The translations under genes were made by a program, and so were the position numbers. The notes under the pieces were generated by a model that saw only the letters and a list, made by a program, of their open reading frames with translations, made no database searches and had not been told where the DNA came from. DNA of 64,000 nt from Sphingobacterium sp. PCS056 (lineage in GTDB: Bacteria; Bacteroidota; Bacteroidia; Sphingobacteriales; Sphingobacteriaceae), in the NCBI RefSeq assembly GCF_023273895.1, contig NZ_CP096883.1, forward strand, positions 4,278,001 to 4,342,000, read 5' to 3'. Of the stretch, positions 1-8,456 are shown in pieces (the stretch's first letter is position 1; every line of letters begins with the position of its first letter).

Positions 1-682
1 ACAGCAGATGCCTGCTTTAGAAACGGGTGTACGGATTCGAGATGATATTACGGGTATTATGGTCAACCGTGGTGTGCTCAATATCAGTAAAGATTATCAA
101 ATCGAAGCTTCAAGAGCTATCGCATTGATTCAGCATGAAGTCGGAACCCACATCGTCACCTATTTTAATGGTAAAGCGCAGCCTTTCAAATTATTCAGTC
201 TAGGTGTACCGGGCTATGAACAATTGCAAGAGGGTCTTGCTGTATTTTCGGAGTATATGGTCAATGAACTTAGTGGTGATCGTCTCCGCATTATTGCTGC
301 TCGTGTTGTTGCTGTTCATCATATGTTAGCAGGTCATAATTTTAGCGACACATTCTTCCTATTGGTCGATCGTTATCATTTCACCGAAGAGATATCCTTT
401 CATATCTGTACGCGCGTATACCGTGGTGGCGGATTTACAAAAGATGCGCTTTACCTCAAAGGTCTGATGAGCATCATTACTTATATCCGAGAAGGAAGAG
501 ATTTATCTCCTCTCCTTATTGGTAAAATACGGGAAGATTATATTCCAATCGTAGAAGAATTAACACAACGTGGATTATTAAATAATCCCATCTTGAAACC
601 GCGCTATCTAGCAGAACCATATTTACACAATTTAGATCGAATTAAATCAGGGGACAATATTTTCAACCTATCAAATCATTAA
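1..682 (+). CDS. DUF1704 / tyrosine-carboxypeptidase-family metalloprotein, 5' truncated by window
   Basis: The reading frame is open from the first base, so this is the C-terminal ~226 residues of a larger protein; family members run to several hundred residues. The zinc-peptidase signature HEVGTH (HExxxH) is followed about 35 residues later by QEGLA, whose Glu is the expected third ligand. This is the motif pair of DUF1704, annotated in bacteria as the 'flavohemoglobin expression-modulating QEGLA motif protein' and related to eukaryotic MATCAP tyrosine carboxypeptidases. The bacterial substrate is not established. The gene ends 13 bp before an ATP-grasp ligase, so the two are probably co-transcribed. 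Family call is firm; function is open. Confidence 0.85.
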   Translation, partial: QQMPALETGVRIRDDITGIMVNRGVLNISKDYQIEASRAIALIQHEVGTHIVTYFNGKAQPFKLFSLGVPGYEQLQEGLAVFSEYMVNELSGDRLRIIAARVVAVHHMLAGHNFSDTFFLLVDRYHFTEEISFHICTRVYRGGGFTKDALYLKGLMSIITYIREGRDLSPLLIGKIREDYIPIVEELTQRGLLNNPILKPRYLAEPYLHNLDRIKSGDNIFNLSNH

Positions 683-695
683 CATCATATCATCT

Positions 696-1706
696 ATGAA
701 CATTGCATTCGTCATCAATCAAACGCATAAAGAAAAAGCTAGTTTTACAACAACATTATTAGCACTAAAGGCCCTACAACGTGGTCATTCGATCTATTAC
801 ATCGGTTTGGCAGATTTTGTCTACCTCGGTCAGGATCAGATTGCGGCACATGCCCGAGCAGTACATCAGATTGAAGATATCACGGATTGCGAAGAGCTGA
901 TGGATAAACTTCGATCTACAAAAAAAGAACGGGTTCTAGTCCAAGATTTAGATATCCTGTGGCTTCGATTTGATCCCGTCCTTGATATGATCAATCGTCC
1001 ATGGGCAGCATCTATGGGATTACAGTTTGCTCAGCTGGCACAACACAGTGGTGTCCGGGTTCTTAATAATCCGAAAGCCTTAGTTGATGCTGAAAATAAA
1101 CTTTATCTTGAAAAATTTCCAGAAGAAATTCGTCCGAAAACAATCGTGACTCGCAGTTACGACGACGTAAAACAATTCTTTGATGAAGAGAACCATAAAA
1201 TCATCTTAAAACCATTAAAAGGATCTGGAGGAAAGAATGTATTTCTGGTCAATGAACAAGAAAGTAAAAATCTAAAGCAGATTGTAGAAGTCATCTGTCG
1301 AGATGGTTATTTAATTGCACAAGAATATTTACCAAATGCTCAGTATGGCGATATCCGTTTTTTTCTATTGAATGGAAAGCCGTTGGTTATCAATGGAAAA
1401 TATGCAAGTGTTCATCGAGTGCAACCTGAGGGCGAATTACGAAGTAATATTCATCAGGGGGCGACAGCGCAGCAGGCTGTAATCACTCCTGAGATATTGG
1501 AAATGGTCGAAAAAGTTTCCGAAAAACTGATAGAAGATGGGATGTATTTTGTCGGATTAGATATCATTGCAGATAAAATCATGGAAATCAATGTTTTTAG
1601 CCCTGGGGCATTACCACAGGCCTGCGAATTGAATGGTGAAGATTATATAAGCGCAATCCTTGAAGATTTGGAAAAATCAACTTCAAAAAAAGAAATCAAA
1701 TCATAG
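696..1706 (+). CDS. ATP-grasp ligase, glutathione synthase (GshB)-like
   Basis: A 336-residue protein with a GshB/RimK-type ATP-grasp fold. The N-terminal third resembles the pre-ATP-grasp domain of glutathione synthase. It is followed by an ATP-binding segment (KPLKGSGGKNVFL, near residues 168-180) and a C-terminal Mg-binding stretch (VGLDIIADKIMEINVFSPG). Such enzymes join an amino acid or peptide to a carboxylate using ATP. No glutamate-cysteine ligase is visible, and the tight coupling to the DUF1704 gene (13 bp) suggests a peptide- or protein-modifying role rather than plain glutathione synthesis. The ATG at 696 fits the family N-terminus. The precise substrate is unknown. Confidence 0.8.
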   Translation: MNIAFVINQTHKEKASFTTTLLALKALQRGHSIYYIGLADFVYLGQDQIAAHARAVHQIEDITDCEELMDKLRSTKKERVLVQDLDILWLRFDPVLDMINRPWAASMGLQFAQLAQHSGVRVLNNPKALVDAENKLYLEKFPEEIRPKTIVTRSYDDVKQFFDEENHKIILKPLKGSGGKNVFLVNEQESKNLKQIVEVICRDGYLIAQEYLPNAQYGDIRFFLLNGKPLVINGKYASVHRVQPEGELRSNIHQGATAQQAVITPEILEMVEKVSEKLIEDGMYFVGLDIIADKIMEINVFSPGALPQACELNGEDYISAILEDLEKSTSKKEIKS

Positions 1707-1860
1707 ATACAGTCTTACATCAGATCAAATAAATCTACTGTTTTTTTTAATGTAATGAGTAGTAAAGTGTTTGGGAGAAATATGCATTTCCATTGTTGTC
1801 TTTAAAAATTAATCGATATCTTGAACCTATATTTTATAGCATTCAGAAGAAGATTTTAAA

Positions 1861-2820
1861 GTGGAACAACTCAATCGATTTGATCGCATTCTTGCAATTT
1901 TAATTCAACTCCAATCAAAAAAAACGGTCAGGGCACAAGAGCTGGCAAACCGTTTTGAAGTCAGTTTACGTACCATCTACCGAGATGTAAAAAGTCTGAC
2001 TGCTGCCGGAATACCGATTATCGGTGAAGCTGGATTAGGTTATGAATTGGTAGATGGTTACAAAATACCGCCTATGATGTTTTCTAAGGCTGAGATTTCG
2101 AGTTTTGTGGCTGCAGAAAAATTGGTGTTCAAATTTATTGATCAGGAAATGAAGAATCATTTCTCTTCGGCTTTGTTTAAATTGAAGGCAATTATCCGAA
2201 GTTCGGATAAAGATTGGATGGAGACTATCGACAAACATGTCGTCATGAAATCGATTGGGCACAATCAACAAAATAAAGCTTTACCCAATACGCTAACCCT
2301 GCTTTTCCAGTGTATCGCACAGAAAAATGTATTGCAAATTGGTTATCAGGCAGCTTATCAATCTGATATTACTATTAGGGAAATCGAACCTATCGGGGTA
2401 TTCCATGAAAGTAATCATTGGTATATCTATGCTTTTTGTTTAGTTAGAAATGATTACCGTCAATTTAGAAGCGACCGTATTTCGGATATCAAAATATTGG
2501 ATCAGATGCAGTTTAAACAGCATCCCCCGTTGGAAGAGTATTTAGCTGAACGAGAATTGGATGCAATAATTACTAGAGTGGTTATACAGGTCGATCGGCT
2601 GTTTGCCCATTATCTACATTGGGAACGCAAATATTTTGGTTTTAAGGAAGAAAGCATTAAAGGTGATCGTATTGAAATGATTTTTGATGTAAAAAATGCA
2701 GATATGGGTTTTGCAAGATGGTTTCTTATGTTTGGTGATCGTGCTGATATCATCAGTCCACAATCGCTTAAAGATACGGTCAAATCTCTGCTACAATTAC
2801 AGATCAAACGCTTGACATAA
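1861..2820 (+). CDS. HTH-WYL (YafY-type) transcriptional regulator
   Basis: This 319-residue protein has an N-terminal winged helix (residues ~5-60: QELANRFEVSLRTIYRDVKSL, a DeoR/HTH_11-like helix-turn-helix). A WYL ligand-sensing domain follows around residues 140-220 (EPIGVFHESNHWYIYAF, then FRSDRISDI), and then a C-terminal WCX extension. The start is GTG at 1861; the helix-turn-helix begins too close to this codon to allow a later start. WYL proteins often sense nucleic acid or nucleotide ligands, but the ligand here cannot be read. The neighbouring DinB-family gene is convergent, so no regulatory target is obvious. Confidence 0.85.
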   Translation: MEQLNRFDRILAILIQLQSKKTVRAQELANRFEVSLRTIYRDVKSLTAAGIPIIGEAGLGYELVDGYKIPPMMFSKAEISSFVAAEKLVFKFIDQEMKNHFSSALFKLKAIIRSSDKDWMETIDKHVVMKSIGHNQQNKALPNTLTLLFQCIAQKNVLQIGYQAAYQSDITIREIEPIGVFHESNHWYIYAFCLVRNDYRQFRSDRISDIKILDQMQFKQHPPLEEYLAERELDAIITRVVIQVDRLFAHYLHWERKYFGFKEESIKGDRIEMIFDVKNADMGFARWFLMFGDRADIISPQSLKDTVKSLLQLQIKRLT

Positions 2821-2863
2821 TCAATACTTCCAAAAAAGTGTTTCGCCTTTTCGGAAGTATTGA
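2821..2863. terminator. Inverted repeat between convergent genes
   Basis: Perfect 11-bp arms TCAATACTTCC (2821-2831) and GGAAGTATTGA (2853-2863) lie immediately after the stop of the WYL regulator and 14 bp before the stop of the DinB gene. The loop is T/A-rich. It probably serves as a shared bidirectional terminator, although the T-tract is not canonical. Confidence 0.6.
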
Positions 2864-2877
2864 TGATTAAAAATTTT

Positions 2878-3357
2878 CTATTTGGTATAACGGTCCCAAA
2901 AAAATGGAGGCTCAATGCCTAATGCTCGTAGATATACAAAACCCTGCCCGCGATGGTGCACTTCGTTATCTATAAAATATAAGATATTATCAATAATAGG
3001 GAATTCATATTGACCAAATAAATTAAATGTCTGATGAAATTCATCCTCTTTCAATTGTGACCATAATTCTTTAAGTTCTTCTGTATGCTGGTCCCAAACG
3101 GCTAATATGTCCGCCTTAGTCGTGTATTTCATTCCTTCGGTATATGCTTCTACCTGTTTATGAACAATACCTTTCAAACCCGGAACTGCAATCGAGATGA
3201 GCTCATTGACCATTTCACCGAATGTACGCATACCTGGTACGGCATAATTGAAAAGTTCTGCTTCAGGAAATTTCTCAATGGTTCTTTTAGTCAGGTTTCT
3301 ATGCCCCAACCAATGCTTTAATAATTCTTCTTTCGAAATAATTGCTACTGTATTCAT
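2878..3357 (-). CDS. DinB-family (YfiT/DinB superfamily) protein
   Basis: A 159-residue helical protein of the DinB/YfiT four-helix-bundle superfamily. The family's metal-binding His pattern is suggested by a mid-helix His (LGHRN) and a late EVHHRGQG motif, which is characteristic of DinB-like thiol-dependent enzymes. The substrate is unknown. The start was set at the ATG at 3357 (MNTVAII). An upstream in-frame TTG at 3384 would fall inside a good -7 promoter element (3382-3389), so the longer form is unlikely. Confidence 0.8.
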   Translation of the reverse strand: MNTVAIISKEELLKHWLGHRNLTKRTIEKFPEAELFNYAVPGMRTFGEMVNELISIAVPGLKGIVHKQVEAYTEGMKYTTKADILAVWDQHTEELKELWSQLKEDEFHQTFNLFGQYEFPIIDNILYFIDNEVHHRGQGFVYLRALGIEPPFFWDRYTK

Positions 3358-3381
3358 ATCGCTTATTTTAAATTGATACTT

Positions 3382-3389
3382 CAAAAATA
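3382..3389 (-). promoter_or_regulatory. -7 promoter element for the DinB-family gene
   Basis: Read on the minus strand this is TATTTTTG, a perfect match to the Bacteroidota TAnnTTTG -7 element. It lies 24 bp upstream of the chosen start. No clear -33 TTTG is seen. Confidence 0.5.
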
Positions 3390-3427
3390 GCGGGGATATT
3401 GACAGCCTATTGTCAGTAACAAAAAAA

Positions 3428-4966
3428 TTATTTAGGCATGACCCGGTAAGTGGGATCGTTTTCAGAAGTCTCGATGAGTACAGGGCTGTCTGCTTTTTTC
3501 AATATCGCTTTACAGTCTTCACTCAAATGTCGCAATCGGAGTATTTTGGATTGACTCTGATATTTCTCCGCAAGTTTATTGACCGCATCAATAGCACTCA
3601 TATCGGTGATCTTACTTTCTTTAAAATCAACAATCACATATTGAGGATCATCATTTATGTCAAACTTTTCTAAAAATCCTGTTACCGATCCAAAAAATAA
3701 AGGTCCATATATTTCATATACTTTATTTCCTGCTGCATCAATTGTTTTTCGGGCACGGATACGCTTCGCATTATCCCAGGCGAATACCAATGCGGCAATA
3801 ACTACTCCAACGAGAACAGCTAACGCTAAGTTGTGGAGTACAATCGTAATCAAAGCAACCAACATACCCACAAAAATATCAGACTTTGGCATCTTGGTGA
3901 TAATACGGAAAGAAACCCATTGAAAAGTGCCAATAGCGACGACCATCATCACGCCTACCAATGCTGCCATGGGTATTTGTTCTATCAATGGGGATGCGAC
4001 TAAAATAATGGTTAAAATAGTCAGCGCACCAATAATACCAGACAAACGTGACCGAGACCCTGCATTGATATTGACCAAGGTTTGTGCGACCATGGCACAA
4101 CCGCCCATCCCTCCAAAGAAACCATTGACCAGATTAGCTGCACCTTGCGCCATTGCCTCTCTATTGGCATTGCCTTTTGTATTGGTCAACTCATCCACCA
4201 TCGATAAGGTCAACAAGGACTCAATGAGCCCTACTGAAGCCATAATCAGTGAAAATGGAAAGATAATCATCAAAGTTTCCCAGCTGAAGGGTAATTCTGG
4301 TATATGGAACGCGGGTAAATTTCCTTTTACAGATGCGATATCACCTACCGTTTTGGTATCGATGCGGAAGATATATACCACTAAAAAAGTCGCCAATATC
4401 GCGATTAAGGAAGCTGGGATCGTTTTTGATATTTTAGGAAATACATATACGACAAATGCTGCAAATAGCGTCAAACCGAGCATGATATAGGCAGATGGTC
4501 CAGACAACCAATGCGTGACTCCCGAGGCATCGACTGTCTTAAACTGCTCCACTTGCGACATAAAAATAATAACTGCTAACCCATTTAAAAAACCAAACAT
4601 CACGGGTTGTGGTATCAGTCTCACAAACTTCCCAAATTTAAAAGCGCCTACAAGAAACTGAATAATACCCGCCAATACAACTGTTGCAAATAAATATTCT
4701 ACACCATGCATACTGATCAAGGCGATCAGGGTGACAACTGTAGCCCCTGCTCCTCCCGATATCATACCCGGTCGACCGCCTAAAACAGCGGTCACGATAC
4801 CCATTATAAAAGCAGCATACAACCCTGTTAAAGGAGAAAGTCCTGCTAGTATGGCAAAAGACAACGATTCGGGAATCATCGTCATCGCAACAGTCAATCC
4901 AGCTAAAATCTCTACCCTGTAATTGATTTTCCCATGTGGATTTAAATATCGAAGTGGTGCACTCAT
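3428..4966 (-). CDS. SulP-family anion transporter with STAS domain
   Basis: A 512-residue SLC26/SulP transporter. The N-terminal ~390 residues hold roughly 10-12 hydrophobic segments and the family signature near the start (GLTVAMTMIPESLSFA, then GLYAAFIMGI). The C-terminal ~110 residues form a STAS domain (YEIYGPLFFGSV, then VDFKESKITDMSAIDA, with the Ser at the position phosphorylated in anti-sigma antagonists). It sits in the inner membrane and moves sulfate, bicarbonate or another anion; substrate cannot be assigned. The start was moved from 4996 to the ATG at 4966, which matches family N-termini. It is divergent from a CPA1 cation/proton antiporter. Confidence 0.88.
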   Translation of the reverse strand: MSAPLRYLNPHGKINYRVEILAGLTVAMTMIPESLSFAILAGLSPLTGLYAAFIMGIVTAVLGGRPGMISGGAGATVVTLIALISMHGVEYLFATVVLAGIIQFLVGAFKFGKFVRLIPQPVMFGFLNGLAVIIFMSQVEQFKTVDASGVTHWLSGPSAYIMLGLTLFAAFVVYVFPKISKTIPASLIAILATFLVVYIFRIDTKTVGDIASVKGNLPAFHIPELPFSWETLMIIFPFSLIMASVGLIESLLTLSMVDELTNTKGNANREAMAQGAANLVNGFFGGMGGCAMVAQTLVNINAGSRSRLSGIIGALTILTIILVASPLIEQIPMAALVGVMMVVAIGTFQWVSFRIITKMPKSDIFVGMLVALITIVLHNLALAVLVGVVIAALVFAWDNAKRIRARKTIDAAGNKVYEIYGPLFFGSVTGFLEKFDINDDPQYVIVDFKESKITDMSAIDAVNKLAEKYQSQSKILRLRHLSEDCKAILKKADSPVLIETSENDPTYRVMPK

Positions 4967-5030
4967 TAATTTTTTTTTGCAAAAATACACAAGCATCCGC
5001 AGATACTTACGGATTTTATATTCTTTTTGA

Positions 5031-5122
5031 TATCTCTCAGAGATAAGGGCTGCAGAGGCTTGTATCTGTCAGTAAGGGTATTGAAATCATGAGTAGCTGA
5101 AGAGATGAAAATAAAAATCTCT
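5031..5122. promoter_or_regulatory. Cluster of AGAGAT/ATCTCT half-sites in the SulP-antiporter intergenic region
   Basis: The divergent region contains a perfect 15-bp palindrome TATCTCTCAGAGATA (5031-5045). A second AGAGAT...ATCTCT pair lies at 5101-5106 and 5117-5122. All four half-sites share the hexamer, so a common binding protein is possible. No regulator is identified. Confidence 0.35.
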
Positions 5123-5182
5123 CAAAATAATCTCCAGGAATATTTTATACCGATCTTATAGAATACAATAAATGAATGTTTT

Positions 5183-5190
5183 TAACTTTG
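5183..5190 (+). promoter_or_regulatory. -7 promoter element for the CPA1 antiporter gene
   Basis: TAACTTTG matches the TAnnTTTG consensus exactly and lies 41 bp upstream of the start codon at 5232, leaving a short leader. Confidence 0.55.
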
Positions 5191-5231
5191 TATCTTAAAT
5201 TTAGACCCCGTTCAGTAATAATTAAAAACTC

Positions 5232-6833
5232 ATGATAGAGGAGAATGTCTTATTAGTATTATCATTATTTTTTGTGATGGCGATGTTATTTGTGATCAGC
5301 CAAAGAATAAAAATCTCTTATCCCATTTTATTGGTTATTGGAGGTTTAGGAATATCACTTATCCCAGGAATGCCTGTAATAAGCATCAATCCTGATTTGG
5401 TATTTTTAGTTTTTTTACCACCCCTACTTTTTGAAGCGGCTTGGTATACGAACTGGGATAGCCTAAAAAAGTGGCGTCGATCAATAATAAGTTTAGGCTT
5501 TGGACTAGTATTTTTTACTTCGATTGCGATCGCTTATTTCTCTGTCAATATTATTCCTGGATTTACCCTTGCATTGGGATTTTTGTTAGGGGGCATTATT
5601 TCTCCTCCAGATGCTGTTGCAGCGACATCGGTATTGAAGGGGGTCAAAATTCCAAAGCGAGGTATCACATTATTAGAAGGAGAAAGTCTCGTCAATGACG
5701 CTGCTTCGCTAACTGTATTTAGATTTGCGGTTGCTGTTATTCTGACTGGTCAATTTGTGTTTCAGAAAGCAGCATCAGAATTTGTGGTATTATCCATCAT
5801 GGGTGTTGTCGTAGGTTTGGCTGTCGCACATATCTTATATTTATTTTTACGCTACGTCGCTAAATCTTCCAGCATCTCCACTCCTATCACACTGATAGCT
5901 CCCTATATCATGTATATCGTGGCAGAGCATTTCCACTGGTCTGGTGTATTGGCAGTCGTGAGCGGCGGATTGTTTTTATCCTTTCGTTCTGGTGACTATC
6001 TGAACTATCATACCCGCATCCAAACCAAAGAAGTTTGGGCTACTTTAGGTTTTTTATTGAATGGATTTGTATTTATTTTGATCGGACTGGAATTACCGGT
6101 CATTGTGGCCGGATTAGGAGCATATTCTCAAGGAGAGGCGATTAACTATGCTTTAATCATTAGTGCTATTGTTATCGTGCTGCGTATAGTATTGGTATAT
6201 CTATCCGAATTTCTTCCTCGCATGTTATCCAAAAAAATAAGGGTTAGAGAAAAGAGTCCAGGTTGGAAATTACCTTTGATCGTAGGCTGGGCGGGCATGC
6301 GTGGTGTTGTTTCTCTTGCATCTGCATTGGCAATACCATTAACTTTAAATAATGGAGACCCTTTTCCGCATCGCAATTTAATTCTCTTTATCACCTTCGT
6401 TGTTATTTTGATTACATTAGTTTTTCAGGGATTGACGCTTCCTATTTTAATAAAACTTATCAAGATAGATGAAATTGATATTGAGGAACCTGTCGAAAAT
6501 CAGATCGACGAAATTCGTGTATTGTTAGCAAAAGAATCTATCGCATATTTAGATCAGAATTATAGCAAAGAAATGGAAGAATATGAAACAATTGCGAGAA
6601 TAAAAGAGCAATTACAAAGAAGTATCTCGGTTTCTGAAAGTGCAAAACAGGATGATAGCTGTGCTCAATTGACTGCGGTAAGGAGTCTCTATAATAAAAT
6701 CATGTTAGAAATTGTTGCCATTAGAAGAAATGGACTTTACAAAATACGTGAAGAAAAGCATTATGATAGTAGTATTATCAAAGACTTAGAATATACGCTT
6801 GATCTGGAAGAATCAAGATTAAAACGTAAATAG
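5232..6833 (+). CDS. CPA1-family Na+(K+)/H+ antiporter
   Basis: This 533-residue inner-membrane protein has about 12 hydrophobic segments in the first ~410 residues. It carries the CPA1 hallmarks GGIISPPDAVAATSVLKG and, about 30 residues later, EGESLVNDAASL, whose Asn-Asp pair is the ion-binding site of this family. A conserved GWAGMRGVVSLA segment follows near residue 355. The C-terminal ~120 residues are charged and cytosolic, with an acidic stretch and helices. It exchanges Na+ or K+ for H+, with roles in pH and salt homeostasis. It stands alone between its own promoter and the MocR gene and is divergent from the SulP transporter. Confidence 0.9.
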   Translation: MIEENVLLVLSLFFVMAMLFVISQRIKISYPILLVIGGLGISLIPGMPVISINPDLVFLVFLPPLLFEAAWYTNWDSLKKWRRSIISLGFGLVFFTSIAIAYFSVNIIPGFTLALGFLLGGIISPPDAVAATSVLKGVKIPKRGITLLEGESLVNDAASLTVFRFAVAVILTGQFVFQKAASEFVVLSIMGVVVGLAVAHILYLFLRYVAKSSSISTPITLIAPYIMYIVAEHFHWSGVLAVVSGGLFLSFRSGDYLNYHTRIQTKEVWATLGFLLNGFVFILIGLELPVIVAGLGAYSQGEAINYALIISAIVIVLRIVLVYLSEFLPRMLSKKIRVREKSPGWKLPLIVGWAGMRGVVSLASALAIPLTLNNGDPFPHRNLILFITFVVILITLVFQGLTLPILIKLIKIDEIDIEEPVENQIDEIRVLLAKESIAYLDQNYSKEMEEYETIARIKEQLQRSISVSESAKQDDSCAQLTAVRSLYNKIMLEIVAIRRNGLYKIREEKHYDSSIIKDLEYTLDLEESRLKRK

Positions 6834-6875
6834 TAGAAACCTAAACTCTGGTGCCGACAATAAAGTAATAATACT

Positions 6876-6929
6876 TAACTTTCCGGACTATTTGATAAAT
6901 TCAATTTATATGGCAAATGAATAGTCCGG
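6876..6929 (+). promoter_or_regulatory. -7 element plus nested inverted repeat across the MocR start codon
   Basis: TAACTTTC (6876-6883) is a near-consensus -7 element. Immediately after it, CCGGACTATT (6883-6892) is repeated as its exact reverse complement at 6920-6929, spanning the start codon at 6917. The interval between the arms holds a second palindrome, ATAAATT-C-AATTTAT (6895-6909). It could be an autoregulatory operator or an mRNA hairpin that hides the start codon. Confidence 0.5.
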
Positions 6930-8404
6930 GGCAAATTCCTTTTAATAGCTTTATCCACTTAAATAGACAGGATAGCACTGCTATTTATGTACAATTGGCA
7001 CAGCAAATTATTCAGGCTATCCAACGAGGTTTTATACCTATCGGAACGAAATTACCAGGGAGCCGACAACTGGCTCACACTTTATCCATCCATCGTAACA
7101 CCGTCGTAGCAGCTTTGCAGGAACTTGAGGCACAAGGATGGATTGACGTCAAAGCGAACATTGGATCGTTTGTTCTTAAAAATTCTACGAAAGCAAAGAA
7201 AAATATCGAACGATCTGGTACAGTAGTACAGAAACAGTATGCTGAGCAGACAGGTTATGAATTTGAAAAGAGCACCATATTAGAAAATCCTTTCGAACCC
7301 AGTATGTGTGTACTGAAATTTGATGATGGTATTGCCGACAGCAGGCTTTCTCCCATTTACCAGCTATCCAAATTTTATACGGCAAACTTAAAGCGAAAGA
7401 AAAACTTAAAATATCTAGGTTCCATCGACCAAAACAGACCGGCATCTTTTAGAGAACAATTGTGCAACTTTTTAAACCAAAGCAGAGGGTTACACATCCA
7501 ACCTAAAAATCTTTTAATAACGCGCTCTGTCGAAATGAGTACTTATATCATTGCTCAAACTCTCTTGCAAGCGCATGATCTGGTCATTGTCGGTCAGCCC
7601 AGTTATTTTGCAGCGAATATGATTTTTCAGCAAGCTGGTGCAAGAATTAAATCTATACCTGTAGATCATGATGGTATTGTGATCGAAGCTCTTGAGCAGA
7701 TCTGTCAAACACACAAAATAAGACTTCTCTATCTTACTCCGCATCATCATTATCCGACTACAGTAACGCTGAGCCCGCATAGAAGAACGGCGGTGCTACA
7801 TCTGTCTTCCCAATATGGTTTTGCGGTCATTGAAGATGATTATGATTATGAGTTTCATTATAATGAGGCTCCCCTTATGCCCATGGCGACTGTAGATTAT
7901 GATGGTATGGTCATCTACACCGGCAGCTTTGGCAAATCGTTAGCACCGGGCTTTAGAACTGGCTTTATCGTCGCTCCTGAAAATCTGATTTTAGAGCTAC
8001 AAAAGCTGTTAAATATGATGGATCATCAAGGTGATTTTGTGATGGAACAAGTGCTAAGCGATCTGATAGAGGAAGGTGAAATACACCGATCGTTAAAAAA
8101 ATCGATAAAACTTTATAAAGAAAGACGCAATTATATGAGTTATTTATTTGCCCGTGACCTGCATGAATATGTAGATTTTGAGATCCCTAATGGCGGACTT
8201 GCACTTTGGACCAATTGGTCTAAAAATATAAATTTAATCCAGTTGAGAAAGGAATGCGCTAGGGCGAATCTATTTTTACCTAAAACTATCTTGTACCAAG
8301 CGAAGGATATGACAGCAATACGAGTAGGATTTGGCAATTTGAATGAAGTAGAAATGGAAAAAAGCGTCACCATCCTTGCTGAGTCACTAGCCAGAATAAT
8401 ATAG
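6917..8404 (+). CDS. MocR/PdxR-type GntR regulator with aminotransferase-like domain
   Basis: A 495-residue MocR-family protein. It has an N-terminal GntR winged helix (residues ~20-88; GTKLPGSRQLAHTLSIHRNTV) followed by a class-I aminotransferase-like domain (from ~130). The motif TGSFGKSLAPGFR contains the PLP-binding Lys340, and EDDYDYEF at ~306-313 is conserved. Such proteins regulate vitamin B6 (PdxR), GABA or other amino-acid genes using PLP as cofactor. No pdx or gab gene is adjacent, so the target is unknown. A striking inverted repeat spans its own start codon, suggesting autoregulation. mazG starts 52 bp downstream on the same strand. Confidence 0.88.
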   Translation: MNSPGQIPFNSFIHLNRQDSTAIYVQLAQQIIQAIQRGFIPIGTKLPGSRQLAHTLSIHRNTVVAALQELEAQGWIDVKANIGSFVLKNSTKAKKNIERSGTVVQKQYAEQTGYEFEKSTILENPFEPSMCVLKFDDGIADSRLSPIYQLSKFYTANLKRKKNLKYLGSIDQNRPASFREQLCNFLNQSRGLHIQPKNLLITRSVEMSTYIIAQTLLQAHDLVIVGQPSYFAANMIFQQAGARIKSIPVDHDGIVIEALEQICQTHKIRLLYLTPHHHYPTTVTLSPHRRTAVLHLSSQYGFAVIEDDYDYEFHYNEAPLMPMATVDYDGMVIYTGSFGKSLAPGFRTGFIVAPENLILELQKLLNMMDHQGDFVMEQVLSDLIEEGEIHRSLKKSIKLYKERRNYMSYLFARDLHEYVDFEIPNGGLALWTNWSKNINLIQLRKECARANLFLPKTILYQAKDMTAIRVGFGNLNEVEMEKSVTILAESLARII

Positions 8405-8456
8405 AAGTTTGTATTTTTCATCATTAAATCCCTAATTTTACATTAAATTTTTCACT

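Noticed and set aside
1711..1750. Terminator after the ATP-grasp gene
   Set aside because: Only short, interrupted stems (ACAGT/ACTGT and AGAT/ATCT) precede the T-tract; too weak to annotate.
3927..4490. 187-codon plus-strand ORF inside the SulP gene
   Set aside because: It is the antisense shadow of transmembrane coding sequence; the SulP frame shows clear family motifs.
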